A DNA stretch of 64,000 nucleotides. Origin: Vandiemenella viatica (Eukaryota; Arthropoda; Insecta; Orthoptera; Morabidae). Below, piece after piece: positions 45,825-56,779 of the stretch (the first letter of the stretch is position 1; every line of letters begins with the position of its first letter). The DNA lies in contig JARYHS010009186.1 in assembly GCA_031002005.1 (NCBI GenBank), positions 188,196,437-188,260,436 of the forward strand. Direction: 5' to 3'. The translations under genes were made by a program, and so were the position numbers. Below the pieces are notes generated by a model. The model worked only from the letters and a program-made list of their open reading frames with translations. It did not search any database and was not told where the DNA came from.

Positions 45825-47372
45825 TTGCAGAGATACTGAGTGACAGGTTTGGTGAGACAACTAGGGACAGTCATCCTGCGATGGGAGGGAATGAATCAGA
45901 GGAGAGTATAAATGGCGAACCTACAAAATTTGAAATAAATTCTCAGGAAATTGCGAAGTAACTCAGAAAGCTAAAAGTGGTGTAGGCAATATTACTACAG
46001 ATTTATTAAAGATTGTGGGATACGATTTTGTACCTTACCTTAAAATTTTGTTTAAAATGAGTTTGGAGACTTGCTGCTAACCACAGGATTGGAAAAGACC
46101 GATAGTAGTACCAGTTCATAAAGGAAGGGTTAAAAATATGGTGAAAATTCCTGGCCAATTAGTTTGTCATCAGTGATAGGCAGAATGATGGAGAGATTGA
46201 TATGCAACTATATCAGAAATGTCTGTGAAGATATAAACTAGTTTTCAGATCGACAACATGGCTTTAGGCAAGGGTATTCATTTGAATCTCAGATAGTGGG
46301 TTTTATGAAAGATATTTCAAATGAATTGGAAATGGGAGACCAAGTTGATAGTGTGGCACTAGATCTTTTTAAGGCATTTAACAGAATGAGCGATAAAATG
46401 GTTTTAAATAAACTGAAATGTATTGAATTGGATGAAAAAGTTACTTGCTGGGCACAGGAATTCTTAAAAGTGAGAAAGCAAATGGTTAGAGTAGGAAATA
46501 CATTATCAAGAGAAGTGGAAGTAAATATGGGAGTTGCTGTTCATTATTCTAATGAATAACTGTGTTACGGTCAGAATCTAGCTATTTTGCAAATGATACA
46601 ATGGTATACAATAGGATAAAAACAGGTGAAGACTGAACAGTTGCAGGATGATCTGGACAGAATATCTAAATGGGTAGGGCAGCATGCAATGAAGATAAAT
46701 GCCAAGAAGAGTCGGCTTATAAGATACACAGATAAATAGATCTAAAGGTTAATTATGATTACAGAGTGGGGTCAGATTTGCTTGATGAAGTGTAAATTCT
46801 TTGCATAACGTTTGATAAACTCAATTGGGCAGGCGGTAGAAAAAGGTTACAAAATCCTTCATTTGCTGACGAGGGTGATGAGAGGATGTAACAGAGAAGT
46901 CAGGGAGTTGGGTTACAAAACTTTGGTCATATCATTTTCTGAATATGGTGGTGTAGTTTGGGACCACATTTTGGAGATCAAATACAGGAGTTGGAAGGTG
47001 TGCAAAGAAGAGCAGCTAGATTTGTTTGTGGAAATTATCGCAGGACCCAGTCAGTAACTGATATGATACAGAAGCTGGATTGGGAGTCATTGGAGGAAAG
47101 GAGGAGGGTGAAGAGAGTGCTGTAAATGTGCAGGGCACATGTTGGTGATGGGACTTGGAGGGAAATTGGTAAAAGAATTAGGAATAGTGCATGGAAGGAG
47201 AAAGGCGACTATGACCACAACCTTTGGCTCGATTTCTTGCATAAGGGAGTGGAAAAATTAATTTAACATTCCAGCTATAAAAGAAAATTTAAATATATAC
47301 ATAAAGGGGAAATTAGATGACTAGGAAAATTGCTACCGGAGTGTTAGCTCCATCGCAATTAAATTAATTAAA
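45825..47372 (+). pseudogene. LINE-A copy nested in Harbinger element
   Basis: Same protein as the 9.7-11.8 kb copy, with many stops and frameshifts. Starts in AEILS at about 45832, continues with ILFKMSLETCC, RQHGFRQGYSFESQ, VDSVALDLFKAFNRM (first catalytic Asp retained), VNMGVA (motif B lost by a deletion), YKTLVI...EYGGVVWDH and YDHNLWLDF, and ends in CCATCGCAATTAAATTAATT at 47350-47372. 5'-truncated. It keeps the ~11 bases missing in the 9.7 kb copy near YKTLV, so the two arose independently. Confidence 0.88.
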
Positions 47373-47387
47373 AATAATTAAAATGAA

Positions 47388-47528
47388 AAAAGAAGGCGAA
47401 TGGAGAGAAAGATGTATGTACATCATATTCTATTGCTACGAGAAATCTATACTCTTTTTGATGAACTGTATTCAGACGACAACAAGTTTTTTAATTACTT
47501 AAGAATGTCTAAAACGTCTTTCATTTAA
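47388..47528 (+). pseudogene. Harbinger transposase N-terminal relic
   Basis: The frame with ATG at 47400, preceded by basic codons K-R-R-R, reads MYVHHILLLREIYTLFDELY, then SDDNKFFNYLRMSKTSFI and a stop at 47526-47528. A basic start followed by a ...REIYTLFDEL...KFFNYLRMS...SF pattern is typical of the N-terminus of PIF/Harbinger transposases (the HARBI1 type). The catalytic DDE domain is absent, so the copy cannot move itself. Position inside TTA-flanked inverted repeats supports the assignment. Confidence 0.7.
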
Positions 47529-47832
47529 TCATTGTACTTAGTAAAGGTTGATATTACCGGGAAAGATACGAAAATGAGAAATTCTTCTTGCTTTACCCCT
47601 TTGTCTTCTCTACACTTTCACTTCCCGTCATTTCCACAGTGACATTCTGTAATTCACTGGACATATTCAACTACACAATTCGCGTACAATGCGAGGATAA
47701 CAGCAAAGAGACTGCTCGGTTGTGCGAGTGGCTGGCTGGCTGCGCCACCAGAATCCTGGTTGCGTCGCCAACAGAGACACCAGTGCCGCGGCTGGTTGCG
47801 CCGCCAAGTCGCCTAGTGTAATAAGGCCCTTA

Positions 47833-48160
47833 GTGTGGCAGGAAAAGGGAGACAAGCGGTCTCTGACAGGCAAGGGGAAGTCCAGCGGGAGGCCGTCCTA
47901 GCAGGCGCCGTAGCTTTGCGCCATTTAATTTGCTCGCAGATATTGAAGTGGCTGGGTGCTCGACCCGCCGTCAAGTGTCCAATATTCCGAGATGAAACAG
48001 AGGCCATCCCGTCCGCCGGCGACAGAGTTATTGACTGTCGGAGGGGGAGAGAGGGCAAGCGGCGACGCGAAGTTTGCAGCACTGATGTGCAAGGTAGCAG
48101 CCGCTCCGCGTATTATGTCTCCTGGGAACCAACATACGAGATAGCGAAGGTCCACAAGAG
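47833..48160. promoter_or_regulatory. GC-rich stretch right of the Harbinger element
   Basis: CpG-rich with several overlapping open frames (133 codons plus, 89 and 76 minus) and no domain. Begins immediately after the TTA duplication, so it is host DNA older than the insertion. Role unknown. Confidence 0.3.
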
Positions 48161-49396
48161 CTTCAAAGTTTTAGTCTTGTTCTCACAAATGATAGCAGAG
48201 CAGGAAGCAAATTCGAAATTAATGTTTACGAAGTAAATAAACAATTTTAGTCCATTTTAAGGACAGGCCGTAAGTTTGGACCATTCCTGTAACTTTTGCT
48301 CAAGTAATCGGAGATGCATTTTTGTGTTAATAATTTAAGACAAAAAAAAAAAAAAAAAAAAACTTTCAGATACTTAGTTTAGTCCGTAGATATAATCAAA
48401 GGACATAACTCGGCAGCTGGCAAAACTGTGACTAGTGATTATAACGAAGGAAGACGAGAAATGGTACGGGAAAATTTGGGATCCATCTAGATGAAACAGA
48501 GAATCGAGCAGCGTTTCAAATTAAAATTGATAAATTCAAGGGATTTCAGGAACAATGTACAAAGGCCAAGACCACTTGGTCTTAAGAAAGAACGAGGAAC
48601 TTCAGTGAATGAATGAAAAAAATGCTAGGACGAGAAGAAAAGGATAATCAGTAAACCAGTTTCTTCCAGTGGTCCAAAGTAGGCAAAAATCGAAAGAAGA
48701 AGAAATTGTTTTTCCTAGGTGTTGGAAACATTTCTGCTGACAGGGACTCTATTTTGCAAATTAGGGTTAACGTAGGTTAATAACTGAGTTATTTACGCAG
48801 CCTTTAAAAATGTATAAAAAGTGTCAAGTAAAAATTAATTTTGTTTTTATTGTATTCAACACACTGTGCTGTTATTTTTCTAAACAACTGATTTTGCGTC
48901 AACTTTCCCCATGAATGTGAGTTAAAGAAAGAAAAAATTAGGGCCTGCTAACTTAATACAGGATAAAAACTATTTCGTCAGAATAATCACAAAGTTGCCA
49001 CTAACCAATGAAAAATGAGATCCATAGGTAGAATAAGTGAACGGGAAAAATTATCGACGTTTATCAGGAAAAGTGCTTTGACTTTTAAGGAAATTTAATC
49101 GCCCTGACTATCTATTGGGTAAATAATAATTAAGAAAAAGTAACAGAGATAAATCAACTGAAATGAGGAAAATACTATGGGTGGAGTCCATACGCTTAGT
49201 TTTTCGAAAGGAAAGTCAAGCTGGACGGATGCAGTGTCACTGTTTGTCATTAAAAACAAACAACAAAAAATGGAAATAATTCAGTTTGCACAAAAGGTAC
49301 ATAATAAATTCACATACTTAATAAGCACAGTGATTTATTTCACGAGTGACAGTACTGGTTTAGCTTTAGCTATCTGTCTCGCCATAACATTGTGGA
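48161..49396. other. Unassigned AT-rich DNA
   Basis: An A-run of about 21 lies at 48341-48361. No coding or mobile feature recognised. Ends at the 8-base target site ATTGTGGA (49389-49396). Confidence 0.5.
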
Positions 49397-49904
49397 TAAG
49401 GATTGCAATCCTGCAGTGTTTTCAATCCCGCGGGATCCGCGCGGGATTTGCGCCAATCCCGCGGGATCCCGCGGGATCCGTGCGGGATTGGTACAAACAG
49501 TTTTTTTAACGCATATATTTAAAACATAGTTACTTAAAACGTTAATAAATTAAATAATATTTATATTAATAAATAATTTTTAATGTTAAATGATAAAAAT
49601 TAACAGTTCACAATTTTTATTGGCAAAATTACATTAAAACTTTTTAGTGTGTATTAAGTGTATTTCGAGGTTTTACATTTTTGTTTTTTAATCTAAACCA
49701 ATTTTTAAATAAATAATAAAAATTGAAAATATTGAGTCTTAGGTCATATTATGTGCCTTACAATACATCACAAAAATATGGTTTGCTTAATGGCCAAGTT
49801 ACCAGAGTTTTTTTTTTTTTAAAATTCTAAATAAACGTTCCATAACACCGAGAAAAGCATTCCATTTCACAAAGTGAAGTGAATATACTCTGTAATGTGT
49901 AGAA

Positions 49905-50125
49905 TTTTTTTTTATCTGCTTAACGTCTCTCTCACAGCAAGGTCTTTAGATACGGAAAAGGATGGGGGGCAAGGAATGGGAAGGAATTCGGCGAAGGCTT
50001 TTTGAAAGAAGCATCCCGGCATTTGCCTGGAGTGATTTGGGAAACCATGGAAAACTCAAATCTGGATGCCCGGACGAGGATTCGAACCACCGTCCTCCAG
50101 AACGCGAGGTCAGGTGTAGATTTGG
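49905..50125 (-). mobile_element. SINE-1 copy, minus strand, nested in hAT element
   Basis: T-run tail complement, GCTTAACGTCTCTCTCACAG, GGGAAGGAATTCGGCGAAGG, GGGAAACCATGGAAAACTCA and B-box complement GAGGATTCGAACCACCGTCC. The head is truncated near 50125. Confidence 0.88.
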
Positions 50126-50394
50126 CTCAGAACAAGATCTCATAACTTTTTGTCACTGCACAAGTACGAGACTTGGCCTGTTTTTTCCGTCATTCGTTAT
50201 TATATCTCCTGATTCCTTGATTGATATTACAGTTGATTCAATGTTATTAAAAGAAACTACTCACCAACACGTAAACTGTCACGTATTTCAGATTTACTTA
50301 TGTGGCGTAACGACGTTTTTAGAGTGGAAATTATTATTTTTTAGTAAGAAAGGGAAATTTCTCGGCGAATGATTGCAGTGAAGTCCTCATAGGT

Positions 50395-50520
50395 TGTATC
50401 TCCGGATTTCATTGCAAACACACGAAATTACACACGTGAGGAAGACGGCGGAGGCAGCCGTCGAAGTATGGTGTTCCTACAACACAATTCGTCGATACAC
50501 CCGTGAACATTTCAGTATAA
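50395..50520 (+). mobile_element. Diverged PLE terminal-unit fragment
   Basis: GAGGAAGACGGCGGAGGCAGCCGTCGAAGT has the same layout as the PLE unit at 41.38 kb (GAAGAC, stem, GTCGAA), and TACACCCGTGAACATTTCAG matches its distal ACACCCGTGAAGA. The end motif CGCCGGGAAA is missing. Confidence 0.55.
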
Positions 50521-50653
50521 CTTTTTTTACCTTTAGTCGATATAATAACAAGGAGAAGAGGTATTAATCGATAGCCTGAGCGGCACATGTAAGCAGGCGG
50601 ATTTCGTCAAAGAAACGCATTGAGGCAGCGTCCAAAACAACAATAAGTCAAAG

Positions 50654-50944
50654 CAAGGGCGGATCCAGGGGGGGGGGCTAGGAGGCTCAAGCCCCCCCCC
50701 CAAAAGTATTTAAGCCCACCCCGACATTGTAATTTTGGCGACTTTTTTTTTTTTAGCTATACGGAATCGAGGCCCGAGGGGACTATAAACATTACCTTTT
50801 TCCCGACTCGAGCCCCCCCCCCCCAAATCCAAAATCCACTAAAGGCAAGCCCCCCCCAATCAAAATCCACTCAAGCCAAGCCCTCCCCCGCAAACCAAAG
50901 TCCGCTCAAGCCCCTCCCAAAGCAAAATCCTGGATCCGCTCCTG
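50654..50944. mobile_element. hAT-type miniature element with 8-bp target duplication
   Basis: 291 bases bounded by CAAGGGCGGATCCAGG and the complement of CAGGAGCGGATCCAGG (14 of 16 matching), flanked by AGTCAAAG at 50646-50653 and 50945-50952. The interior is unusual: C-runs and repeated CAAGCCCCCCCC / AAAATCCACTC blocks. No coding capacity. It lies within the larger hAT element. Confidence 0.9.
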
Positions 50945-51324
50945 AGTCAAAGGATAATATGATTACATAGTTAGAAAATCGTATTAAATACGCACCATAA
51001 CTCAAATTACAGAAATGTGTACTCGAAACAAACATAAGTTTTCATGAATACGTAAAAGTGTATTTATTTACTTACGAATGACGAAGGTTGACAAAAACAA
51101 ACGTTTGTTCACACGAGTCAAATGCCAACTGCTCTGGTACAGGCAAACCGCAATACATCCGATAGAGACCGAGTGGGGCAGCGAGTCACGCAGCCTGACA
51201 CGCGTTTCCACCGGATTTTGCGGATTGCGGATCCGCTTAATTTTGTGCGGGATCCGCCAGACTGTCTAATGATGCGGGATCCCGCGGGATTGCGGGATCC
51301 CGCTTTGCCGGATTACAATCCCTA

Positions 51325-52702
51325 ATTGTGGAATGAGATTGAAGAGTATTAATAGAGTTGTCCGGAAGGTTTGTGGAAAGAAACGACAGCACTTAAAATA
51401 ATCAATGATTATCAATGATTCCATTCATTAAAATATTATTTTCCTCTTCTTTTCGACTTCAGACAATCATACACCATATAAAATAATATTTTTTTGCTTC
51501 AAATATTCGGTCATCCTATAACTGTATTGTTTACTTACTTCTGTTCAAAGTGCTTTTGTCTTTTTTTTTAGCTTTAAAATTTGAAAAAGATTTCTTCTTT
51601 CAAGATATTCATCGTTTGCTATGTTAGTTTTTACTTCAGTGAATCAACGAATTTGTGTTTCGATCGTATATCGAAGTAGTTAAATAACATTTTTGTCAGT
51701 CTTGCTGGATTCATTCCAACCAAGAACTCTTAATTGGAATTCTTCTTTTTCTCATAGTATACGAAATTTTTTATGGCTCCGTATAATATTCTTCATTACT
51801 TCTTTTCTCCCATTCATTTACGTTTCGTTTGGTCCTTAAACTATTTTATTAAAATGCAATTTATTTTTGTACTAATATCACTTGAATATTACCCTGGAAA
51901 CGCTGCGGCCGTCCAATTGCTCGTGGTTTTCTGCACTTAATGGCTATTCACCACAAACAATTAATTTCAGAAATTCCACACACATCAGCACGCGTCTGCT
52001 CGTCAAGTTATTAACTCAGAATCAATTTGTTTCTAATAGGTAACATTGATTCTAAGAATTGAACGATATACGTATTAAACCTTTGAGGATGGAACAGCCT
52101 AAATAAAGGAACGAATCTACAATTTCATTTACATTATATCCTATTGTAAAGACACAGAGTAACGAGGCCTTTTTGATAAATTGCTACATGATCTCACAAT
52201 ACCTTGGTTCTAATATATATTCATGGCTGAAAGGCGTTTTCTACTAATAACCGCATATATATTTTATATGGAATCTGGTAAATAATGACTCTCTAACTGT
52301 TGAAAAGCCTTGTGACCTACCAAATTTAAAATTTTGACTTTACAAAAACTGTCGCGGTTTGCAAATTTTAGTCAAATTTCGATTTATGTCATACCATGAA
52401 TACATTGATAATATACAGTATATATATAAAAAATTTATTTTATAAATTACACAAAATATTCAAATATTCCACTCTAATACATGCCTCGCTACTATTAATA
52501 AATGATCACTTAGTTCGGCGTGTATAAAATTGCTGAACGACTTATTGGATGCATGTTTGCAGCTCCTCAATTGTAAATAACCAATAAATAACGCTTTTGA
52601 GATATCCCTTATAAAAAAATTAAGACTGGTGAACACAGTGTGGTCTCGTTCTATGGCCGACGAGATGATCTGACTTAAATTCTCTAGATTTTTATATCTA
52701 TA
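51325..52702. other. Unassigned AT-rich DNA
   Basis: No coding or mobile feature recognised after the 8-base duplication at 51325-51332. Confidence 0.5.
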
Positions 52703-53274
52703 CAGGGTGTTACAAAAAGGTACGGCCAAACTTTCAGGAAACATTCCTCACACACAAACAAAGAAAATATGTTATGTGGACATGTGTCCCGAAACGCTTA
52801 CTTTCCATGTTAGAGCTCATTTTAGTTTCGTTAGTATGTTAGTACGCTCTCCTGACCTCAAACCTCTTGACTTCCATTTATGGGGGCATTTGAAAGCCCT
52901 TGTCTACGCAACCCCGGTACGAAATGTAGAGACTCTTCATGCTCGTATTGTGGACGGCTGTGATACAATACGCCATTCTCCAGGGCTGCATCAGCGCATC
53001 AGGGATTCCATGCGACGGAGGGTGGATGCATGTATCCTCGCTAACGGAGGACATTTTGAACATTTCCTGTAACAAAGTGTTTGAAGTCACGCTGGTACGT
53101 TCTGTTGCTGTGTGTTTCCATTCCATGTTTAATGTGATTTGAAGAGAAGTAATAAAATGAGCTCTAATATGGAAAGTAAGCGTTTCCGTACACATGTACT
53201 CATAACATATTTTCTGTGTTTGTGTGTGAGGAATGTTTCCTGAAAGTTTGGCCGTACCTTTTTGTAACACCCTG
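52703..53274 (+). mobile_element. Short Tc1/mariner-superfamily element with ~120-bp terminal repeats
   Basis: The left end CAGGGTGTTACAAAAAGGTA and the complemented right end are near identical over about 120 bases (to GAGCTCATTTTA), and TA flanks both sides (52701-52702, 53275-53276). The 572-base copy keeps only the transposase C-terminus between the repeats. A deletion derivative that retains the ends needed for mobilisation. Confidence 0.92.
52707..53072 (+). pseudogene. Mariner-type transposase C-terminus fused to terminal repeat
   Basis: A 121-codon open frame starts inside the left terminal repeat and passes in frame into transposase sequence: RSPDLKPLDFHLWGHLKALV, YATPVRNVETLHARIV, a DTIRHSPG block, and ends CILANGGHFEHFL. 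SPDLxPLDFxLWG carries the last catalytic Asp, and GGHFEHFL is the usual terminal motif of this mariner-like group. The DNA-binding region and the first two catalytic residues are deleted, so the frame is probably accidental rather than a functional truncated protein. Confidence 0.85.
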
Positions 53275-53348
53275 TATATATATGAGAGGCAATTTAGAAG
53301 CAGTAGTTAGTTAACTAAGAAAAATATGTATTTCGATTTTATTAATAA

Positions 53349-53578
53349 ACTGAGCGTGGTGGGTAAGTGGTTAACGCTCTGGCCTCGCATTCGGGAGGAC
53401 GTGTGGTTTGAATCTCCGTCCGGACATCCAGATTTGAGTTTTCCGTGGTTTCCCCAGATCACTCCAAGCGAATCACTGGACGCTTCCAAAAAATGGCCAT
53501 GGCTCAATTCCTTCCTGTTTCTTGACCCCATCATTTTCTCCCTCTAATGACATCGACGTCGACGAGATGTAAAGCTAT
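53349..53578 (+). mobile_element. SINE-1 copy, plus strand, full length
   Basis: Best complete copy: A box in GAGCGTGGTGGGTAAGTGGT, B box GTGGTTTGAATCTC, body CCGTGGTTTCCCCAGATCAC and GGCCATGGCTCAATTCCTTC, tail CGACGTCGACGAGATGTAAA. Possible flanking duplication around TATTAATAAA / TAGTAATAAA. About 230 bases, transcribed if active by RNA polymerase III. Confidence 0.9.
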
Positions 53579-53874
53579 AGTCAAAACATTATTAGTAATA
53601 AATTATCGGATAACGCAAAACAAATTTGGGTTCATCATGTGCAGTTTAATGTCTCAATTCAGCTATTTTATTGGGTTCAAACTGTTTGTGGTTTATATTT
53701 TGTGATAACTGTATTTAGACGTACATCATAATCACAAGCATAGGTATGATGCAGAAGTGTCCCAGATGTTTGCGCCTGTCAGCAGTTTGTCTCTTCACCA
53801 CAGTAGAATGCTGGAATTGGCAATGCAGATAGCGAAAAATCTGCCTCCTCGGAATGGTATTGATTTTCTTTTGC
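53579..53874. other. Unassigned DNA
   Basis: No recognisable feature. Confidence 0.5.
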
Positions 53875-54072
53875 ATAAGGCTTCACAGTTCGTCGGTGTC
53901 GTGGAACCATGAGAGGATAGGAGGCAAGAAACAGGAAGTAATTTGCCCATGACCTTCAGAAGGAACCATCCAGGAAGTACTTTCGCTAAATCATGGAAAA
54001 ATGAAATCTAAATGGCTGAATGGAAATATGAACCAACATCCTCCGAAATGTTACCCGTCACTCAGCAGACTG
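53875..54072 (-). mobile_element. SINE-1 copy, minus strand, strongly degenerate
   Basis: GTCGGTGTCGTGGAACCATGAG, GGAACCATCCAGGAAGTACTT, AAATCATGGAAAAATGAAAT and ATATGAACCAACATCCTCCG follow the SINE-1 order with about a quarter of positions changed. Confidence 0.65.
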
Positions 54073-55751
54073 GATGAGCACACCTCATTCCAAGCAAGTC
54101 GTTCACGGTGGTTCGAAGGCTGTTAGCTGACCTTGAAATGAATCTGCAAGGAGAACTGGTGTCGCTCCTCCATTCCATCGACCACATACGAGGGACTCGT
54201 CCGCTGTTTATCACTACCGGTTCGGTGCTTAGCAAAGTTGTGTTAGTACTACCGGGAAGGTTATAAAACAATAAAAGCCACTGATTGGCCAGATGAAAGT
54301 TAAAACTTTGTGACTTTCTCCCCATATCCACTAAAATATTAACATCTCGCTGTAAGCTAATTGTTAGTCGGTATAAGCTGATCTTTTTTATGTAGAAAGT
54401 ATTCAGCATAGATATAAATATTAGTGACGTGAATATAACGTCGTTTAAAAGTCACAGATTTTCTTTTCTTTTTTACCTTTAGCACTTCTTTACATAACAG
54501 GCAATTATATTTAATATCTATTCCTCTTATTTTTATTTTGATTCAAAAAAGAATAGACTTTACGAGCTAACTTGTTACTTCTTAATAATAATAATAAAAA
54601 TAATAATACTCGATCAATATTCTTGCCGCGGACCTAATGTTGTGTTTCAGAGATAATCCTCCACCACCAACTTAGTTTTTCTTGCCCCAAAGATAATCAC
54701 TTAACTCGGATTAATAGTGTACAATACAAATGCCAATAAAATTGTAACAGAAACAATTGTCACTCTACATTGCTGATAGCTTGAACAAACACGAATGAGT
54801 TTTCGGAATCATAACCCAAGGAATGCTACCTATTGCACAATTGTTTTACGAATAATTTCCTTGTGGCGTAAGGAACAGCTTTCATTAGTTCATTCGCCTC
54901 TGAACCTGCGGCGACACCTGAGTCCTCCCGCTAATTTCGCAAAGGTCGATTAAATTGTCGAATTCTGTGCCAACAATACTTGGTGAGGGTATTTTGTGCC
55001 AGACCCATCAAATCAGGCACTAAGGTGTCGTTTGATAGCACATTTCATACAGAATGACGTGTTTTAGACAGATAAAGGCGCGTTATGGTTGCATTATAAG
55101 CAGTTTGTAAATCAAACGCCACTGGAGGTTTCCTACCGGCCATTTATCTCTGTACAAACGCGCGGACAAGTTCCGGACGTGTGTCCACTCTTCTAGTGCT
55201 CTGTCCGTACACGTTCATTTGGTTGTTTAATGCCGCGTGGCAAGTTTGTGAGCTGTGCTTGTAAACAGTTATCACCGAACTGCGGAGGGCCACTTGTTGT
55301 TGCAGCTGTGGTCTCATTTGGAGCCGCTATCAGCGAGGACTGGACGGACACAACGTAGTAATTAACGCGTTTAATCGGGGCGTGACCGCGGGATGAGGAG
55401 GTCGACTGCCAAATGACGTTAACGAGGTCCGGTCGACAGCGGAGGAAGATCGGCAAATCCGGTTTCAGCAGATTACTGTCGTGCCTAAATTCATCGGTAA
55501 AGTTTGCAGTCTCAAAGAAATTTTGTTTTAATACTTAAATATATTTTCTTAGAATTATAGGAATTGCTACATCTCACCACTGTTCTATTTAATTTAAATT
55601 CCTCATCTAAATCATGTAACAGAAATATTGGTATTAATCTACAAGGTTATTAAGGTGGATTGGTAAATACCGAAGGTGGTGGTAGTATGAACAGTATTGA
55701 ATAAAAAATTTCATATAAGCATATGTCTGATTTCCATTCATTTTGGATATA
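54073..55751. other. Unassigned DNA
   Basis: An (AAT)n-type stretch lies at 54585-54607. 55100-55480 is GC-richer with an 87-codon minus-strand frame without motif. No coding or mobile feature is certain. Confidence 0.45.
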
Positions 55752-56125
55752 CAGGTGCTAGAAGGTTATGCATAAAATAAACATCGGAAAATGATCAAGA
55801 GCATACAAATAACTTATTAATGTACTTTATTCATGCAAAAATACACATATAGTTTACAAACTTTTAAATTAAATGTTCTAAAGTCCCACCATCGACTTCG
55901 ATACACTTAGCAGCTCTCTTCGCAACAGTATGTGTAGCTATTCTGAGTACGTCTTGCTGTACTTTCATGAGGATAGTAGTGTTTATAATGCGAGCGAGTA
56001 ATTCGTCTGTGTTGTAAAATATGGGTATATTTTTGCTTGGATAAGGCATTTCAATAAGTTATTTGTTATGTTCTTGATCATTTTTTGAAGTTTATTTTAT
56101 TCATGACATTCCAACATCAGTGTCT
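55752..56125 (-). mobile_element. Short Tc1/mariner-like element, decayed
   Basis: Inverted repeats: ATAAAATAAACATCGGAAAATGATCAAGA... at 55770-55820 pairs with the complement at about 56045-56108. Termini near 55752 and 56125 are eroded, with only a left TA visible. Contains a transposase C-terminal relic on the minus strand. Confidence 0.7.
55864..56049 (-). pseudogene. Mariner-like transposase C-terminal relic
   Basis: 61 codons ending LLARIINTTILMKVQQDVLR, THTVAKRAAKCIEV and DGGTLEHLI. A helix with VQQDVL...KR..KCIE(V)..GG..EHL(I) is the usual end of this transposase family. Catalytic core absent. Confidence 0.7.
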
Positions 56126-56571
56126 CCATGAAAGAATGACAATCGACACATGTTTATACAAACATTTTTAATCAATATTATTCGTACGACCACCTCCTTC
56201 AGTATTTACTATTCCCCCTGAATCATTATATTAATACTATGATTAAATCATTTTTTTATATATATATAAATGGCAGTTAGTTCATGACCAAGGGGACAGT
56301 TTGTACTGGCATCTGAGTTCAGGGTAACTGAAATACCCTTAAAGTTGAAGCAAGAATTCGAGTTATGCGAGCTTGGTTGAGCAGTAAAAAGAGAACATGT
56401 ATACAGTGTTAGCCAATAAGAGAGGAAATACAGGGAAATTACTGAATGACACGAACAAGATTCTGGGAAAGAAATTTCAACTAAAGATAAAGGACATGAA
56501 GTACATCAGATTGAAAACTGTAATCTTAACATCAAAACGAGAAGATATTGGTTCTTTTTTTATTTACTCCT
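56126..56571. other. Unassigned DNA
   Basis: No recognisable feature. Confidence 0.5.
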
Positions 56572-56704
56572 TGTTGACGTCTAGGTGGGGTAAGGAACGG
56601 GAAGGAATTCGTATTTTTTTAAAGAACCATCCCGGTATTTGCCTGTAGTGATTTGGGGAAACCATGAAAAACCCAATCCTGGATGGCCGGACGGGCGTAA
56701 GCAA
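56572..56704 (-). mobile_element. SINE-1 body fragment, minus strand
   Basis: GGAACGGGAAGGAATTCG, GAACCATCCCGGTATTTGCC and GGGGAAACCATGAAAAACCC, then GGCCGGACGGGCGTAAGC just before the B box, where similarity ends. Confidence 0.8.
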
Positions 56705-56779
56705 TGACTTCCGTTTGCGGAAAGGTGAACTGATAAGGTATTAAATAGACACATTCTGGAAACAATGGTTGAACAGAGT

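Larger units (their letters stand above)
45518..47829 (+). mobile_element. PIF/Harbinger element with nested LINE-A
   Basis: Perfect 40-base terminal inverted repeats begin GGGCCTTATTACACTAGGCG at 45518 and end with its complement at 47829, flanked by TTA (45515-45517 and 47830-47832), the usual 3-base target of this superfamily. The subterminal block TTATTACACTAGG is repeated at 45606 and 45732 next to CGCCGCCAG motifs. A transposase N-terminal relic lies at 47388-47528. The centre is occupied by LINE-A at about 45825-47372. Confidence 0.9.
49397..51324. mobile_element. hAT element, non-autonomous, with GC-palindromic ends and nested insertions
   Basis: Terminal repeats TAAGGATTGCAATCCTGCA (left) and, complemented, TAGGGATTGTAATCCGGCA (right) match at 16 of 19 positions. 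An exact 8-base duplication ATTGTGGA flanks the element (49389-49396 and 51325-51332). Subterminal zones (49424-49492, 51225-51305) consist of repeated GCGGGATCCCGC-type palindromes. No hAT transposase domain was found; the interior holds a SINE-1, a PLE scrap and a second hAT-type miniature element. Confidence 0.85.

Noticed and set aside
47835..48236. 133-codon open frame, plus strand
   Set aside because: GC-driven frame with no domain; the opposite strand is also open.
53349..53420. tRNA gene
   Set aside because: The A and B boxes belong to the SINE-1 head; no cloverleaf with paired acceptor arm, and the same head recurs in many truncated copies.
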